Assembly (NCBI RefSeq): GCF_009362785.1
Contig: NZ_WHNQ01000001.1
Span: 310,001 to 374,000 of the forward strand
Reading direction: 5' to 3'
DNA length: 64,000 bases
Source: Paraburkholderia atlantica
GTDB lineage: Bacteria > Pseudomonadota > Gammaproteobacteria > Burkholderiales > Burkholderiaceae
Below, one piece after another: positions 25,438-34,556 of this stretch (position 1 is the first letter of the stretch; the number at the start of each line of letters is the position of its first letter). The position numbers and the translations under genes were made by a program. The notes below the pieces were generated by a model that was not told where the DNA came from, did no database searches, and saw only the letters and a list, made by a program, of their open reading frames with translations.

Positions 25438-28400
25438 CTACGCGCGTTGCTGCAATTGCGCCGCGGCCAGACGAGCAAAGCGTTGTGCGCTCAGCGCCCA
25501 CGTGTCGAATGTGAGACGACGCGGGTCCGGCACCTTGCCTTGCGCGTGCAATTCGAGCCAGCGGTGAATGGCCTGCTCAAGATCCGCCGCCTGCGTGCCG
25601 GTGAAATAGAAAGCCGCGTCGCCCGCGACTTCGCGAAAAACCTCGATGTCACGCGCGATCATGGGAAGACCGTGCTTGGCAGCTTCGATCAGCGGCAAAC
25701 CGTACCCCTCACCTTCCGACGGCGATAGCAGGCAGGATGAAACGGCATAGACCCGTTCGAGATATTCGTCGCTGATGCCTTCTAGCCAGAAAAGGCGCTT
25801 GCCGAGTTCCGGCGCGTTGCGGATCGCCTCGACCGTCGCGGGAATGGTGCGCCGGTCGCTGGCAGGCAACGACTTCCACCCCTCGTAACCGACGATCACG
25901 AGATTGACGTCCACCCCCGCCTTCCACAGCTGCTCGAAAGCCTGAACCGCCTGCAAGTGCCCTTTGCGCGGTTCGATCGTGCCGACCATCAGAAACGTTG
26001 GACGCAGCTTCATCTGCTCCAGGGTCGCCTCCGCGTCGTCGGGCAGACCCGAGCTCGGGAACGATGCGTTGACATCAGCACCGTGATGCGACACCAGCAG
26101 GACCGGCTTGCGCGCCTGCGACGCATGGTGATCGGCCAGCCATTGAGCGACGTCTTTGCGCACATGTTCGGAGATGCAGAAAAGCATGTCGGAGTTAGCG
26201 CAGATCGTCGCAGCCCACGTCTTATGCGTGTCATGCGCCCACGGCGGGAAAAACTCGGGACGGGTAACTGGCAACAGGTCGTGTACAACGAACCCGATCT
26301 GGGCTCCCGCTGAGCGCCAATAGTTATACAGACCGTTCCCAGCCGCGGCAGCGACACCGTCCGAGTACAGGTCGAGCGCGATCAACGCATCGCCTCGTGC
26401 GGGGATGACGAGTTCGTCGATCGGATCGACAAGCTCGTAGCCGGGCTGCTTCGACAGGTACGTCTGCGCCTTCCGCACGCGCCAGCGGCCGTTTTCCTGA
26501 TTCAGATACACGGGAACGATGTTGTAGCCGTTCGGCGGGGTGACGAGCAACTCGCGCAGCAGCGAGCGGGCCACGCGCTCGATGCCGGTCTTCAGATCGT
26601 TGCGGGCGGTCGCCGAAATATCCAGGTAGATGCTCGGCTTGACGGGCGACGCAAGCAGATTGGTGGCGACCTGCACGCTATGCCGGTCCAGCGCCGCGGA
26701 AGGCGGGAACTGACGCCAGAACCGGGTCGCGGTCTGCTTCGTCTGCTGGAGCGCCCGCGTCTCGTACACATGCTCGATCACCGCCGCATAGCCAGCAGTG
26801 GTCTTGTGCGGCTCATGATTGTCGTAGATGTACTCTTTCGCTCGTGCGCCGAGCCGCTCGCGCAGCGACGCGTCGCGCCACAGGCGTTCTAGCGCGGCGA
26901 CGAGATCGCCGGTCTTGAACTCGTCGTCGAGCTTGATCAGCGTGTCATCGGGATACTCGGCCATTGGACCGTTCGCGTTCACGATCAGCGAAACACCATG
27001 CACGAGACAGTCGAGCACGGTGCGGGACGTTTCTCCACGCGAACACGTGCGCAACTGTACCGCCACGTCGACAACCGACAGATAGTCGACGAACGACTCG
27101 TGGTCGACGAACCCCGTGATGCTGATGCGCGATGCACCTTCACTGCGGCTGATCGTCTCGTCGATGCTGAGGCCGTAGTCCGACTCTTCGCGGCCACCGA
27201 CGAAAATCAGTTTGCAATGCTTGTCCTTGACGAGCGCCGAACGATCCCACGCTTCGAGCAACGTGTGATTCAGCTTCGTGAAGTCCATGAAGCCGAACGC
27301 GCAGACGACGAAATCGTCACTGGCAAGGCCGAGCTTGCGTCGTGCCTCGTCTCGCCGCGCGGTGTCGACAGCCGCTCGATGCTGACGGACGACGCGCATC
27401 TTGTCCATGAACGCTTTGCCATAGAAACTGCCGGCGAGTTCACGACTATAGTTCGAGTGAACGATCACCCCGAGCGCGTTCGACATCACGTCCACGCTGC
27501 AGGGCCACTGACGCTTCGCGGCCTGGCCGCCTTCGCGCGCATACTGCTCGAGCGCGCCGTAGCCATGCGAACGGACCAGCGCGTGCTTCATCGCGTCCGG
27601 CTCGCGACCGGTCATATCCATCCAGAGCACCAGCGAACTCAGATAGAAGTCGTGCGCCACGACAACGCCGGGATAGCGACGCATCAGATCGAACATGTGT
27701 TCGTGGAATGGCGAATTGCCCATCTGATACACGACACGATCGAACAGGTCCGCGTTTTGTTCGAACCACGCGATAGGCTTGACGTCGAAGATCTCGCCCG
27801 CTGGGCCGGGCAAAACTTCATCTCCCTGCTGATCCGAAATCACAGTGATTTCATACGTCTCGCCGAGCGTCGGCAATAATTCCGACACGTAATCGGCAAT
27901 GCCCGTGCGTTCGGGCGGCAGCGGCGACACCATCGCAAGGCGTGGCCGACCCACTGGCGTCGCGGCACCGGGCTGCCCGGCACCGCGCCGCGCATCGTGT
28001 GCACGACGTTCGAGTTGCGCGGCCACGCCCGACTCGATCGCGCGCAAGGCGCGCTGCGCCGTCTTGTCCCACGAAAATTCCTGTGCCTGCTGAAGCGCGC
28101 TTGCGCGCAGAGACTGGCGGAACGAGTCGTCAGTAAGCGCTTTGGTCATCAACTCGCGAAGCTGCGAAAGCGACGCCGGATCGAACATCGCGTCTTCGCG
28201 CCCGATGACCTCGGGTACGCTCGTCGCATTCGAGCCGAGTACCACCGCACCGCACGCCATCGCCTCGAGCGGCGGCAGCCCGAAGCCTTCATGAAACGAC
28301 GGAAAGACGAACAGTTCGCATGCCCGATACAGCGAAAGCAGGTCCTGGTCCGTTACATGCCCCAGTACGCGCAGCTGATCCGGTTCGAGCCCGACTTCCG

Positions 28401-29232
28401 CGGCGAGAGTCTCGATCTGTCTGATCCGCTCTTCGTCGGCGCCCCCGACGAGGACGACCTGACGCCCGTTGCGCAGCTCGGCCGGCATCGATGCGAAGGC
28501 CCGGACGAGTTGCGCAAAATTCTTGCGCGGTTCGAGATTACCGGCGCTCATGACGAACCGTTCGGCAAGACCGAACTTGTCGCGTAGCGCAGCAAGTTCG
28601 CCTGGCGCAAACCCTCCCGGTGTGAACATACTGTCGCAAGCTGTCGACATGTTCACAATTCGGCCTTCCATCTCCGGCAGTGCGCCAAGGCACTCCAACC
28701 GCGCGTAATCCGAGATCGACAGAAGCAGATCTGCGCGTCTTAGCGATTCGATCTTGAGATCGTAGTAATTCTTGTAGTGCGCGGGCCAGTGAGGATCCGG
28801 ATTCAAATAGGGAATCAGATCGTACAAGGTCACGGCCGTGAATGGACCATCCCCGAGCAAGCCCACGGAAGTTACCGCGTCGTCGACGAAACCTTCGAAC
28901 AGACTGGTGAGGAACACCGCGTCCGGATTGATCGACTGGATCAGACGCTCGCGGGCCAACTCCGCCAGACGCGCGCGGGCCTCGTTAGCCGTATCGAATG
29001 CGGCAACAGGACCTTCAGCATCGAAAACGATGATGTCTTCGGCAGGCACATCGGCCTGCAGCTGCTGGCGCAGCTCGTCGAGTCCTTCGGTGTATAGACC
29101 ATTAAGCAGCAACTTGATCGAATGGTCTCCGCGGTTGCGTAGCACACCCTTCACGAGCGCGAGCGAATAGCGACCGATACCACGAAAACGGCTGGCCGAT
29201 TGACAACCTTGAAGGTCTAGTACGATTTTCAC
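25438..29232 (-). CDS. 1264-aa glycosyltransferase with three GT4/GT-B domains
   Basis: Three consecutive GT-B modules. Module 1 (about 1-400) begins KIVLDLQGCQSASRFRGIG and has EGFGLPPLEAMACGAVVLGS. Module 2 (about 430-830) begins RPRLAMVSPLPPERTGIADY and has GETSRTVLDCLVHGVSLIVN, so its EX7E acidic pair is altered. Module 3 (about 865-1260) begins SIYLDISATARNDLKTGIER and has EGYGLPLIEAAKHGLPMIAR. The start is probably the GTG at 29232 after GAAGAAA. Multi-domain enzymes such as WbdA or WbpX-type proteins polymerise mannan or D-rhamnan with alternating linkages. It is likely the main chain polymerase. Confidence 0.88.
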   Translation of the reverse strand: MKIVLDLQGCQSASRFRGIGRYSLALVKGVLRNRGDHSIKLLLNGLYTEGLDELRQQLQADVPAEDIIVFDAEGPVAAFDTANEARARLAELARERLIQSINPDAVFLTSLFEGFVDDAVTSVGLLGDGPFTAVTLYDLIPYLNPDPHWPAHYKNYYDLKIESLRRADLLLSISDYARLECLGALPEMEGRIVNMSTACDSMFTPGGFAPGELAALRDKFGLAERFVMSAGNLEPRKNFAQLVRAFASMPAELRNGRQVVLVGGADEERIRQIETLAAEVGLEPDQLRVLGHVTDQDLLSLYRACELFVFPSFHEGFGLPPLEAMACGAVVLGSNATSVPEVIGREDAMFDPASLSQLRELMTKALTDDSFRQSLRASALQQAQEFSWDKTAQRALRAIESGVAAQLERRAHDARRGAGQPGAATPVGRPRLAMVSPLPPERTGIADYVSELLPTLGETYEITVISDQQGDEVLPGPAGEIFDVKPIAWFEQNADLFDRVVYQMGNSPFHEHMFDLMRRYPGVVVAHDFYLSSLVLWMDMTGREPDAMKHALVRSHGYGALEQYAREGGQAAKRQWPCSVDVMSNALGVIVHSNYSRELAGSFYGKAFMDKMRVVRQHRAAVDTARRDEARRKLGLASDDFVVCAFGFMDFTKLNHTLLEAWDRSALVKDKHCKLIFVGGREESDYGLSIDETISRSEGASRISITGFVDHESFVDYLSVVDVAVQLRTCSRGETSRTVLDCLVHGVSLIVNANGPMAEYPDDTLIKLDDEFKTGDLVAALERLWRDASLRERLGARAKEYIYDNHEPHKTTAGYAAVIEHVYETRALQQTKQTATRFWRQFPPSAALDRHSVQVATNLLASPVKPSIYLDISATARNDLKTGIERVARSLLRELLVTPPNGYNIVPVYLNQENGRWRVRKAQTYLSKQPGYELVDPIDELVIPARGDALIALDLYSDGVAAAAGNGLYNYWRSAGAQIGFVVHDLLPVTRPEFFPPWAHDTHKTWAATICANSDMLFCISEHVRKDVAQWLADHHASQARKPVLLVSHHGADVNASFPSSGLPDDAEATLEQMKLRPTFLMVGTIEPRKGHLQAVQAFEQLWKAGVDVNLVIVGYEGWKSLPASDRRTIPATVEAIRNAPELGKRLFWLEGISDEYLERVYAVSSCLLSPSEGEGYGLPLIEAAKHGLPMIARDIEVFREVAGDAAFYFTGTQAADLEQAIHRWLELHAQGKVPDPRRLTFDTWALSAQRFARLAAAQLQQRA

Positions 29233-29258
29233 AGTTATTTCTTCGCGAGCAGGATGGA

Positions 29259-30233
29259 TTATCCGAGCAGTGACCGGTAGCAACGCACGATTTCAGGCAT
29301 GACGAGCGGCCAAAGCAAACGATGGCGCGCAGCCCATATCGAGCGATCCGGCGACGATGCGATGGCCGCCGCAATCCCCGCACGCAACGAGTCTCTTGAC
29401 TTCGGATCGACCCAGGTGACGGAGTCACCGAAATATTCTGTCGTGGAGCCGACTTGCGTCAGCAGCACTTTGGCGCCCAGCGCAGCGGCCTCAATCGCAG
29501 CGATGCTCGGCGTCTCGAGCAGGCTCGGCATGGCGAAGAACTCGCAACCGGCCATCGCCGAGCGCAACATCTCCGACGCGTACGGAAGCGTTCCAACGAT
29601 TTTCAACTGATCGCCACCCGCCTCGATACAGGCACGTGCGTATTGCTTGTCGCGCGCGGCCCCGGCGATGACGAACTGCAGGTCAGGCCGCTCTTCGCGC
29701 AACACCCGAATAAACTCGAGCTGGTTTTTGCGCGGCTCGAGATTCGCAACATTCAGTACAAACGGGCCATCGATATCGTGAGCTTCGCGAAACACGTTGG
29801 TGTCGGCGGGCACGAGAAAATCCGCCTCGGCGGCGTTGTACACGCAATGAAATTTTTCGCGCGCGATGCCGAAAACATCGCTCAACGCGTCGCCTTCCAT
29901 GTGCGAATTGACGATCACCCGATCAGCCAATTCCAGGATATTCCATATCGCCGCATAGGGATAGTCGTCTTTCGTCTCGCGCGTGATCCACAGGTTCGGA
30001 TTCACGACGAGCTTGAGCCCGCGCTTCTTCGCGAAATCGCACATTTCGACAACGCCGGGCATGACCGAGAACGCGTGGAAGATCTGATAGTCATCCAACG
30101 AGGGGTTCCACATGTCGTACAGATCGGCCTGCACGCCGAACCGCGGCAGGTGATGCGCATACGCCGCCATCTGCCGCTCACCGCCGCCGGGGACGTCCAT
30201 CGCCCAAGGGTAGTTGTAGAAAAGCGCTTTCAT
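29259..30233 (-). CDS. glycosyltransferase family 4
   Basis: A 324-aa GT-B enzyme starting MKALFYNYPWAMDVPGGGER. The acceptor half has NPNLWITRET and VNSHMEGDALSDVFG. The donor half has VLNVANLEPRKNQLEFIRVL and PSLLETPSIAAIEAAALGAK. It is paralogous to the protein at 33585-34556 (same length, same LWITRE/LWWSKE-type landmarks). It sits 26 bases upstream of the three-domain enzyme, so the two are co-transcribed. Substrate unknown. Confidence 0.86.
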   Translation of the reverse strand: MKALFYNYPWAMDVPGGGERQMAAYAHHLPRFGVQADLYDMWNPSLDDYQIFHAFSVMPGVVEMCDFAKKRGLKLVVNPNLWITRETKDDYPYAAIWNILELADRVIVNSHMEGDALSDVFGIAREKFHCVYNAAEADFLVPADTNVFREAHDIDGPFVLNVANLEPRKNQLEFIRVLREERPDLQFVIAGAARDKQYARACIEAGGDQLKIVGTLPYASEMLRSAMAGCEFFAMPSLLETPSIAAIEAAALGAKVLLTQVGSTTEYFGDSVTWVDPKSRDSLRAGIAAAIASSPDRSIWAARHRLLWPLVMPEIVRCYRSLLG

Positions 30234-30285
30234 TCATTGTCCCGAGTCAACGCGTCACGAGACGCAACAATTGTTATTTGCAGAA

Positions 30286-31038
30286 TCACGACTGGTTCCA
30301 CACCGTATGCATCAACCAGTCACGCCCCGTCACACCCGATGCCTCATCCGAAACAAGAAACGCCACCAGGTTGGCCACTTCGGCTGGCGTATTGAACCGC
30401 TTCAACTCGAGCGGCGCACAGGTTTCTTCATAAAACTGCTGCGCGCTGATACCTCGTTCGGAAGCCATCCGTTCGATATCCTTGAATGACATCTCCGTGC
30501 CCACCCAACCCGGACACACAGCATTCACGGTAATGCCTTCGGCGCCCAGCTCTTTCGCCCAGCATTTCGTCATGCCGATCAGGCCGAACTTCGACGCGCA
30601 ATAGGCCGAATAGCCGGCCCGGCCTTCCTGCCCCAGTTGCGATGCAATGTTGACGATACGTCCCGGACGCGCCAGCCGAGCGATCAGGCCCTTCGTCAGC
30701 AGATATGGGCCGATGAGGTTGGTGCCCAATACTTCGTCCAACGGATCGTCCCCACTGTCCAGCAGGCCGAAGGTCTTGCAAATCCCGGCGTTATTGACAA
30801 TGGCCCACAGTTCATCCCGCCAGCTGCTCGCGAATCGACTGACCGCCTGGGCGTCGGCAAGATCCAGCGCATGAACGCGCGCCTGCATATCGGCCACGAA
30901 CGGCTCGCCGCGAAGTGCGTCTGCCGATGCTTCGCTGCTCGTCAACAGGTCCAGAGCATACCCCTTGCCTGCCAGCGTTTGCGCGATCGACAGTCCGATG
31001 CCGCGACTCGCACCTGTCACGAGAATGCGTTTCGTCAT
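30286..31038 (-). CDS. short-chain dehydrogenase/reductase
   Basis: A 250-aa classical SDR (FabG-like). The NAD(P)-binding VTGASRGIGLSIA is at residues 6-18, NNAG near 82, the catalytic Ser is in NIASQLGQ and the Tyr-Lys in YCASKFG. The ATG at 31038 overlaps the stop of the upstream GT4 (ATGA). Upstream in the same operon is a sugar-phosphate cyclase. A plausible role is reducing or oxidising the cyclitol ketone it makes, but a keto-sugar reductase role is equally possible. Confidence 0.85.
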   Translation of the reverse strand: MTKRILVTGASRGIGLSIAQTLAGKGYALDLLTSSEASADALRGEPFVADMQARVHALDLADAQAVSRFASSWRDELWAIVNNAGICKTFGLLDSGDDPLDEVLGTNLIGPYLLTKGLIARLARPGRIVNIASQLGQEGRAGYSAYCASKFGLIGMTKCWAKELGAEGITVNAVCPGWVGTEMSFKDIERMASERGISAQQFYEETCAPLELKRFNTPAEVANLVAFLVSDEASGVTGRDWLMHTVWNQS

Positions 31039-32243
31039 GTTCCGATACTCCAGAAAAATTCGTCGCCGCGCATCTTTCCGACTGCGCGCATCAACTGCAT
31101 CGCCGACTCGGGCCACGACAGCACTTCCATGTTGTCCGGAAAGAGTATCTCGCCGTTCGCGCGCTGGCTGATCCACTGCTGAAGCAGCGCGTGCAACTCA
31201 GTGTGCGACGAACCGGTGAAATAGGTCGCCGCATCTGCGCAAATTTCGCGGAACACCGGAATGCTGCGGGCGATCAACGGAAGCCGGTAGTGCGCGGCCT
31301 CGACGAGCGGCAAGCCGAAGCCTTCGGCGCACGACAGCGCAAGCAGCGCCGACGACGCCATGTACACTTCTCTCAGATACTCGTCGCTAATGCCGTCGAG
31401 CCAGAACAACTGCCTGCCCAGGCGCGGATGGGTCTTGAGCCGCTCGATCAGCCGCTCGATCTTCCAGCCCGCCCGCCCGACGAAGGCCAGATTGACGTCT
31501 TTGCCTTCGGCCCACAGTGCCTCGATCGCATCGAGCGCCAGTTCATGCCCTTTGCGCGGTTCGAGCGTGCCCACCATCAGGAAAGTCGTAGCGGACTTGA
31601 GGCGCGCCAGTACTTCGCCAGCTTCTGCTGGCAATCCAGTCGAGGGAATGCTTTCTGCGATGTCTGAACCGAGATGGAAGTAACCTAGCTGAGGCGGCTC
31701 GGGGCGCCTCAACGGATGTTGCCTGATCCATGCCTGCACGTCGGTTTGCACCGACTCCGAGATACAGATCAGTCCATCGCCTTCCTCGCTGACGCAATCG
31801 AACCAGTAGTTGAAAAGCTGCAGGTAGTCATTGCCTTCGAACCAGGCATTCGTCCCTTCGAACCATTCTGGGTACATCAGAGGTATCAGGTCGTAGACGA
31901 CGAAGTAAATGCCGACTCCGTGCGAGCGAAAACGAACCAGTTCCTCGCGCAACGACCGCGTGATGTTGTACGCGAGGTCGACGCTCAGAAAGATGTCGCC
32001 CGCAGCGGGCTCGATCGCAATTTCGTCGGGCGATTCCGGTTGCCCTGTCAATTGGTGCTCAGCCAGAGAAGTCGCCGTCACGAACCGGCCGCTCGAGCCG
32101 TCGCCACGTACGGCCACTACTTTCCAGTCTTTCGGAGGTCGCTGCCTCAACGCTTGAAGCAATGCCCGCGTGACCCGCTGGATGCCCGTGCCCTTGTCGA
32201 AGCCGGCAAGTTCGGTCACGTCAAAATATAGTCGATGGCGCAT
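31035..32243 (-). CDS. glycosyltransferase family 4
   Basis: A 402-aa GT-B enzyme. MRHRLYFDVTELAGFDKGTG and IQRVTRALLQ at the N-terminus match the third module of the 1264-aa enzyme. The donor domain has GTLEPRKGHELALDAIEALW and EGFGLPLVEAAHYRLPLIAR. It probably arose by duplication or fission from the same ancestor as that module. It overlaps the SDR gene by 4 bases and follows the cyclase gene by 139 bases. Confidence 0.87.
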   Translation of the reverse strand: MRHRLYFDVTELAGFDKGTGIQRVTRALLQALRQRPPKDWKVVAVRGDGSSGRFVTATSLAEHQLTGQPESPDEIAIEPAAGDIFLSVDLAYNITRSLREELVRFRSHGVGIYFVVYDLIPLMYPEWFEGTNAWFEGNDYLQLFNYWFDCVSEEGDGLICISESVQTDVQAWIRQHPLRRPEPPQLGYFHLGSDIAESIPSTGLPAEAGEVLARLKSATTFLMVGTLEPRKGHELALDAIEALWAEGKDVNLAFVGRAGWKIERLIERLKTHPRLGRQLFWLDGISDEYLREVYMASSALLALSCAEGFGLPLVEAAHYRLPLIARSIPVFREICADAATYFTGSSHTELHALLQQWISQRANGEILFPDNMEVLSWPESAMQLMRAVGKMRGDEFFWSIGT

Positions 32244-32382
32244 GAACCGTTCGTATCAATAGTGTGCTTGACGTTGTCCCCAAAGGAATCCATTGTCTAT
32301 CTGGGTTGTCGCCCCCATCTACGCAAAGTCCGGCATCGCGTGTGACTCGATGCCGGACTCGCGCACAACCCGTCGACCGCAG

Positions 32383-33537
32383 TTAGCTGACGCGCCGTGC
32401 GTCGCGCTGGCCCTGCTGGCGATTCTTTTCGATGGCTTCGAAGATCACGGATTGCTCAATGTAGTGACCGAAGTTGCCATTGTTGGTCGGCGCCATGACG
32501 CCGGCCGTCCGGACGAGACCCATATAAGCCTTGCCGCTCAAAAAGTGCTTGTCATAGCGGATTTTTTCCCACAGATCCGACAGCGAGAAAGCTTCCGGTA
32601 CCGTGGTGGGCAAGCCCATACGGCGGAACACGTCGTAATGTAGCTCGACCGTTTCCTCGTCGGACAAGCCGAGCAGCAATGCCACTTCCGCCGATACGCA
32701 CATGCCGATCGATATCGCCTCTCCGTGGTACACGTCGCCCTCGGACAGGTGTTCGACGGCATGGCCGATCGCGTGCCCGTATTGCTTGAGTGTTTCATCG
32801 TAATCCGAATCGAGATCGCCGCTCATCACCTCGAGCTTCAGTTCAATCGACTTCTTTACAACTTCGGTCAGGAAGTCCGGATCCACCAGATGCTCGCTGT
32901 TGGACATCAGGTACGACAGGAATTTGGTGTCCTGACAGATCGCATGCTTGATCGTTTCGGCAAGGCCGTCGCGAATCAGACGAACGTCGAGCGTTCGCAG
33001 CACGAGCGGATCGACCACGATCTTCGACGCCGGGTAATAACTGCCGATCAGGTTCTTGCCGTGATCGAAGTTGATCGCCTGCTTGAAGTCGATCGCCGCG
33101 TCCACCTGCGACAGCAGGCTCGTCGGAAAATGCACGAGGCCGATACCGCGATACAGCGTCGAGGCGAGAAAGCCCGCGAGATTGTTCACCACCCCGCCGC
33201 CCAGACTGAAGATCACGGAATGCTTGTCGAATCCGTAGTCGAGCGCCTTCTCGACCAGCTGAGAGTAGATCTTGAAGCTCTTTGAGGCTTCGCTTGCCGG
33301 CACGACCAACGTACGCACCGACCGCCCCGAGCGCTCGATTCCTTCGAGCACGCGGCGCAGGTACAGCTTTTCCACATTCTTGTCCGTCACCAGCAGGTGA
33401 TTGGACTCTTTCCGGATGTGGTTGAACACGCCCATTTCGTCGAGATGACGCAGGGAATCCTTCTGAACAATGACCTCGCTAACCAGCCTCTTGTCAGCGT
33501 GGAAATTGAAGTGGCGTACGTCTGTCTGGTCGCTCAT
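32383..33537 (-). CDS. sugar-phosphate cyclase, 2-deoxy-scyllo-inosose-synthase-like (DHQ synthase superfamily)
   Basis: 384 aa with the dehydroquinate synthase fold. The NAD site GGGVVNNLAGF is at 113-123. Putative metal ligands are Glu194, His255 and His271, with Arg130, Asp146, Lys152, Lys161, Asn162 and Lys197 conserved. It differs from true DHQS: KQAIN (152-156) replaces the usual GKTGIN region, as in 2-deoxy-scyllo-inosose synthases. The DHQS carboxylate-binding Arg is replaced (ETLKQYGH, 248-255). It therefore probably cyclises a hexose 6-phosphate rather than DAHP. I chose the ATG at 33537; longer in-frame starts exist. Its location among GT genes suggests a cyclitol in the polysaccharide. 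Confidence 0.84.
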   Translation of the reverse strand: MSDQTDVRHFNFHADKRLVSEVIVQKDSLRHLDEMGVFNHIRKESNHLLVTDKNVEKLYLRRVLEGIERSGRSVRTLVVPASEASKSFKIYSQLVEKALDYGFDKHSVIFSLGGGVVNNLAGFLASTLYRGIGLVHFPTSLLSQVDAAIDFKQAINFDHGKNLIGSYYPASKIVVDPLVLRTLDVRLIRDGLAETIKHAICQDTKFLSYLMSNSEHLVDPDFLTEVVKKSIELKLEVMSGDLDSDYDETLKQYGHAIGHAVEHLSEGDVYHGEAISIGMCVSAEVALLLGLSDEETVELHYDVFRRMGLPTTVPEAFSLSDLWEKIRYDKHFLSGKAYMGLVRTAGVMAPTNNGNFGHYIEQSVIFEAIEKNRQQGQRDARRVS

Positions 33538-33584
33538 ATGAATCTGATGCACGGCAGCCCGTGCCGAATGAATTGAAGACGCGG

Positions 33585-34556
33585 TTAAGACCGCACGCGC
33601 AAGACCCGGACCAACGGCTCCAGACATTGCGGCATCAGGTACTGGTTGTGTACATTGCGCTGCAACTGGGGCGACACCGGCGTATTAAGCGCCGCTTCGA
33701 CGCCCTTCTGGATCGATTCGGTCGACATCGGATCGACCTGATGAACCAGTTCGTTGCCGAAATGCTCTTGCGTCCACGGCCCGCTCGACAGCACCATCGG
33801 TACGCGTGCCAGCGCCGCCTCGAACGCGGAGAAGCCGGCGGGCTCGAGCGACACTTCGATGAACGCCTTGCAGCCGCGCACAGCCGAGCGAAGAATTTCC
33901 GACTTCGGCGCCAGGTACGGGAGGAACTTGAAGTGCGCCGGCGCGGCTTTCACACAAGCTTCGTAATATTCGCGGTCGCGGTAGTCGCCTACGAATACGA
34001 GCGGAATTCTGGAGTCGCGCAGAGCATGGATAGCCGCAAGCTGGTTCTTACGCTCTTCGATAATACCGACCGACAGCAGATAATCGTCGACCTTATAAGC
34101 CTGTTTGAAGAGATCGCCGCTGATCAGCTCTTCGAAGCAGGAATCAGCGCCCCAACGACAAAACGCGACTTTCGACTGGTCGACGGGAACGTGCGCGTTG
34201 ACATTCTCAAACTCTGATTTCGACTTGAAAACGATCATGTCGGCCAGAGCGAAGAACGCCGCGGCGGAATTCTTCTCCCCTTGCGACGGCTCCTTCGACC
34301 ACCACAGGCTCGGCATCAGCACGAGCTTCTTGCCCTCCGCCTTGACTTCGCGAACGAATTCCATGCCGGTTGGGATAACGGAATAGTGCAGCACGACGTC
34401 GTATTTGTTCAGCGGTTGGGCCGTCGGGCCATACAGGTCCGCACGCACACCAAGCTGCCGCAGGTTCACCATCAGGTCGACGAGTTCGAGCTCACCGCCG
34501 CCGCGATGCAAGAACGCAGCCGGATAAGTGGTAATAAGTACACGCGAATCGGTCAT
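33585..34556 (-). CDS. glycosyltransferase family 4
   Basis: A 323-aa GT-B enzyme starting MTDSRVLITTYPAAFLHRGG. It has LVLMPSLWWSKEPS, LLSVGIIEERKNQLAAIHAL and SLEPAGFSAFEAALARVPMV. It is the paralog of the gene at 29259-30233. Its ATG overlaps the stop of the upstream GT (ATGA) and it precedes the cyclase gene by 47 bases, so the cyclitol product may be its donor or acceptor (inference). Confidence 0.85.
   Translation of the reverse strand: MTDSRVLITTYPAAFLHRGGGELELVDLMVNLRQLGVRADLYGPTAQPLNKYDVVLHYSVIPTGMEFVREVKAEGKKLVLMPSLWWSKEPSQGEKNSAAAFFALADMIVFKSKSEFENVNAHVPVDQSKVAFCRWGADSCFEELISGDLFKQAYKVDDYLLSVGIIEERKNQLAAIHALRDSRIPLVFVGDYRDREYYEACVKAAPAHFKFLPYLAPKSEILRSAVRGCKAFIEVSLEPAGFSAFEAALARVPMVLSSGPWTQEHFGNELVHQVDPMSTESIQKGVEAALNTPVSPQLQRNVHNQYLMPQCLEPLVRVLRVRS

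Noticed and set aside
32383..33537. Housekeeping aroB (3-dehydroquinate synthase)
   Set aside because: The KQAIN motif and loss of the carboxylate-binding Arg, plus its place among glycosyltransferases, argue against a shikimate-pathway role.
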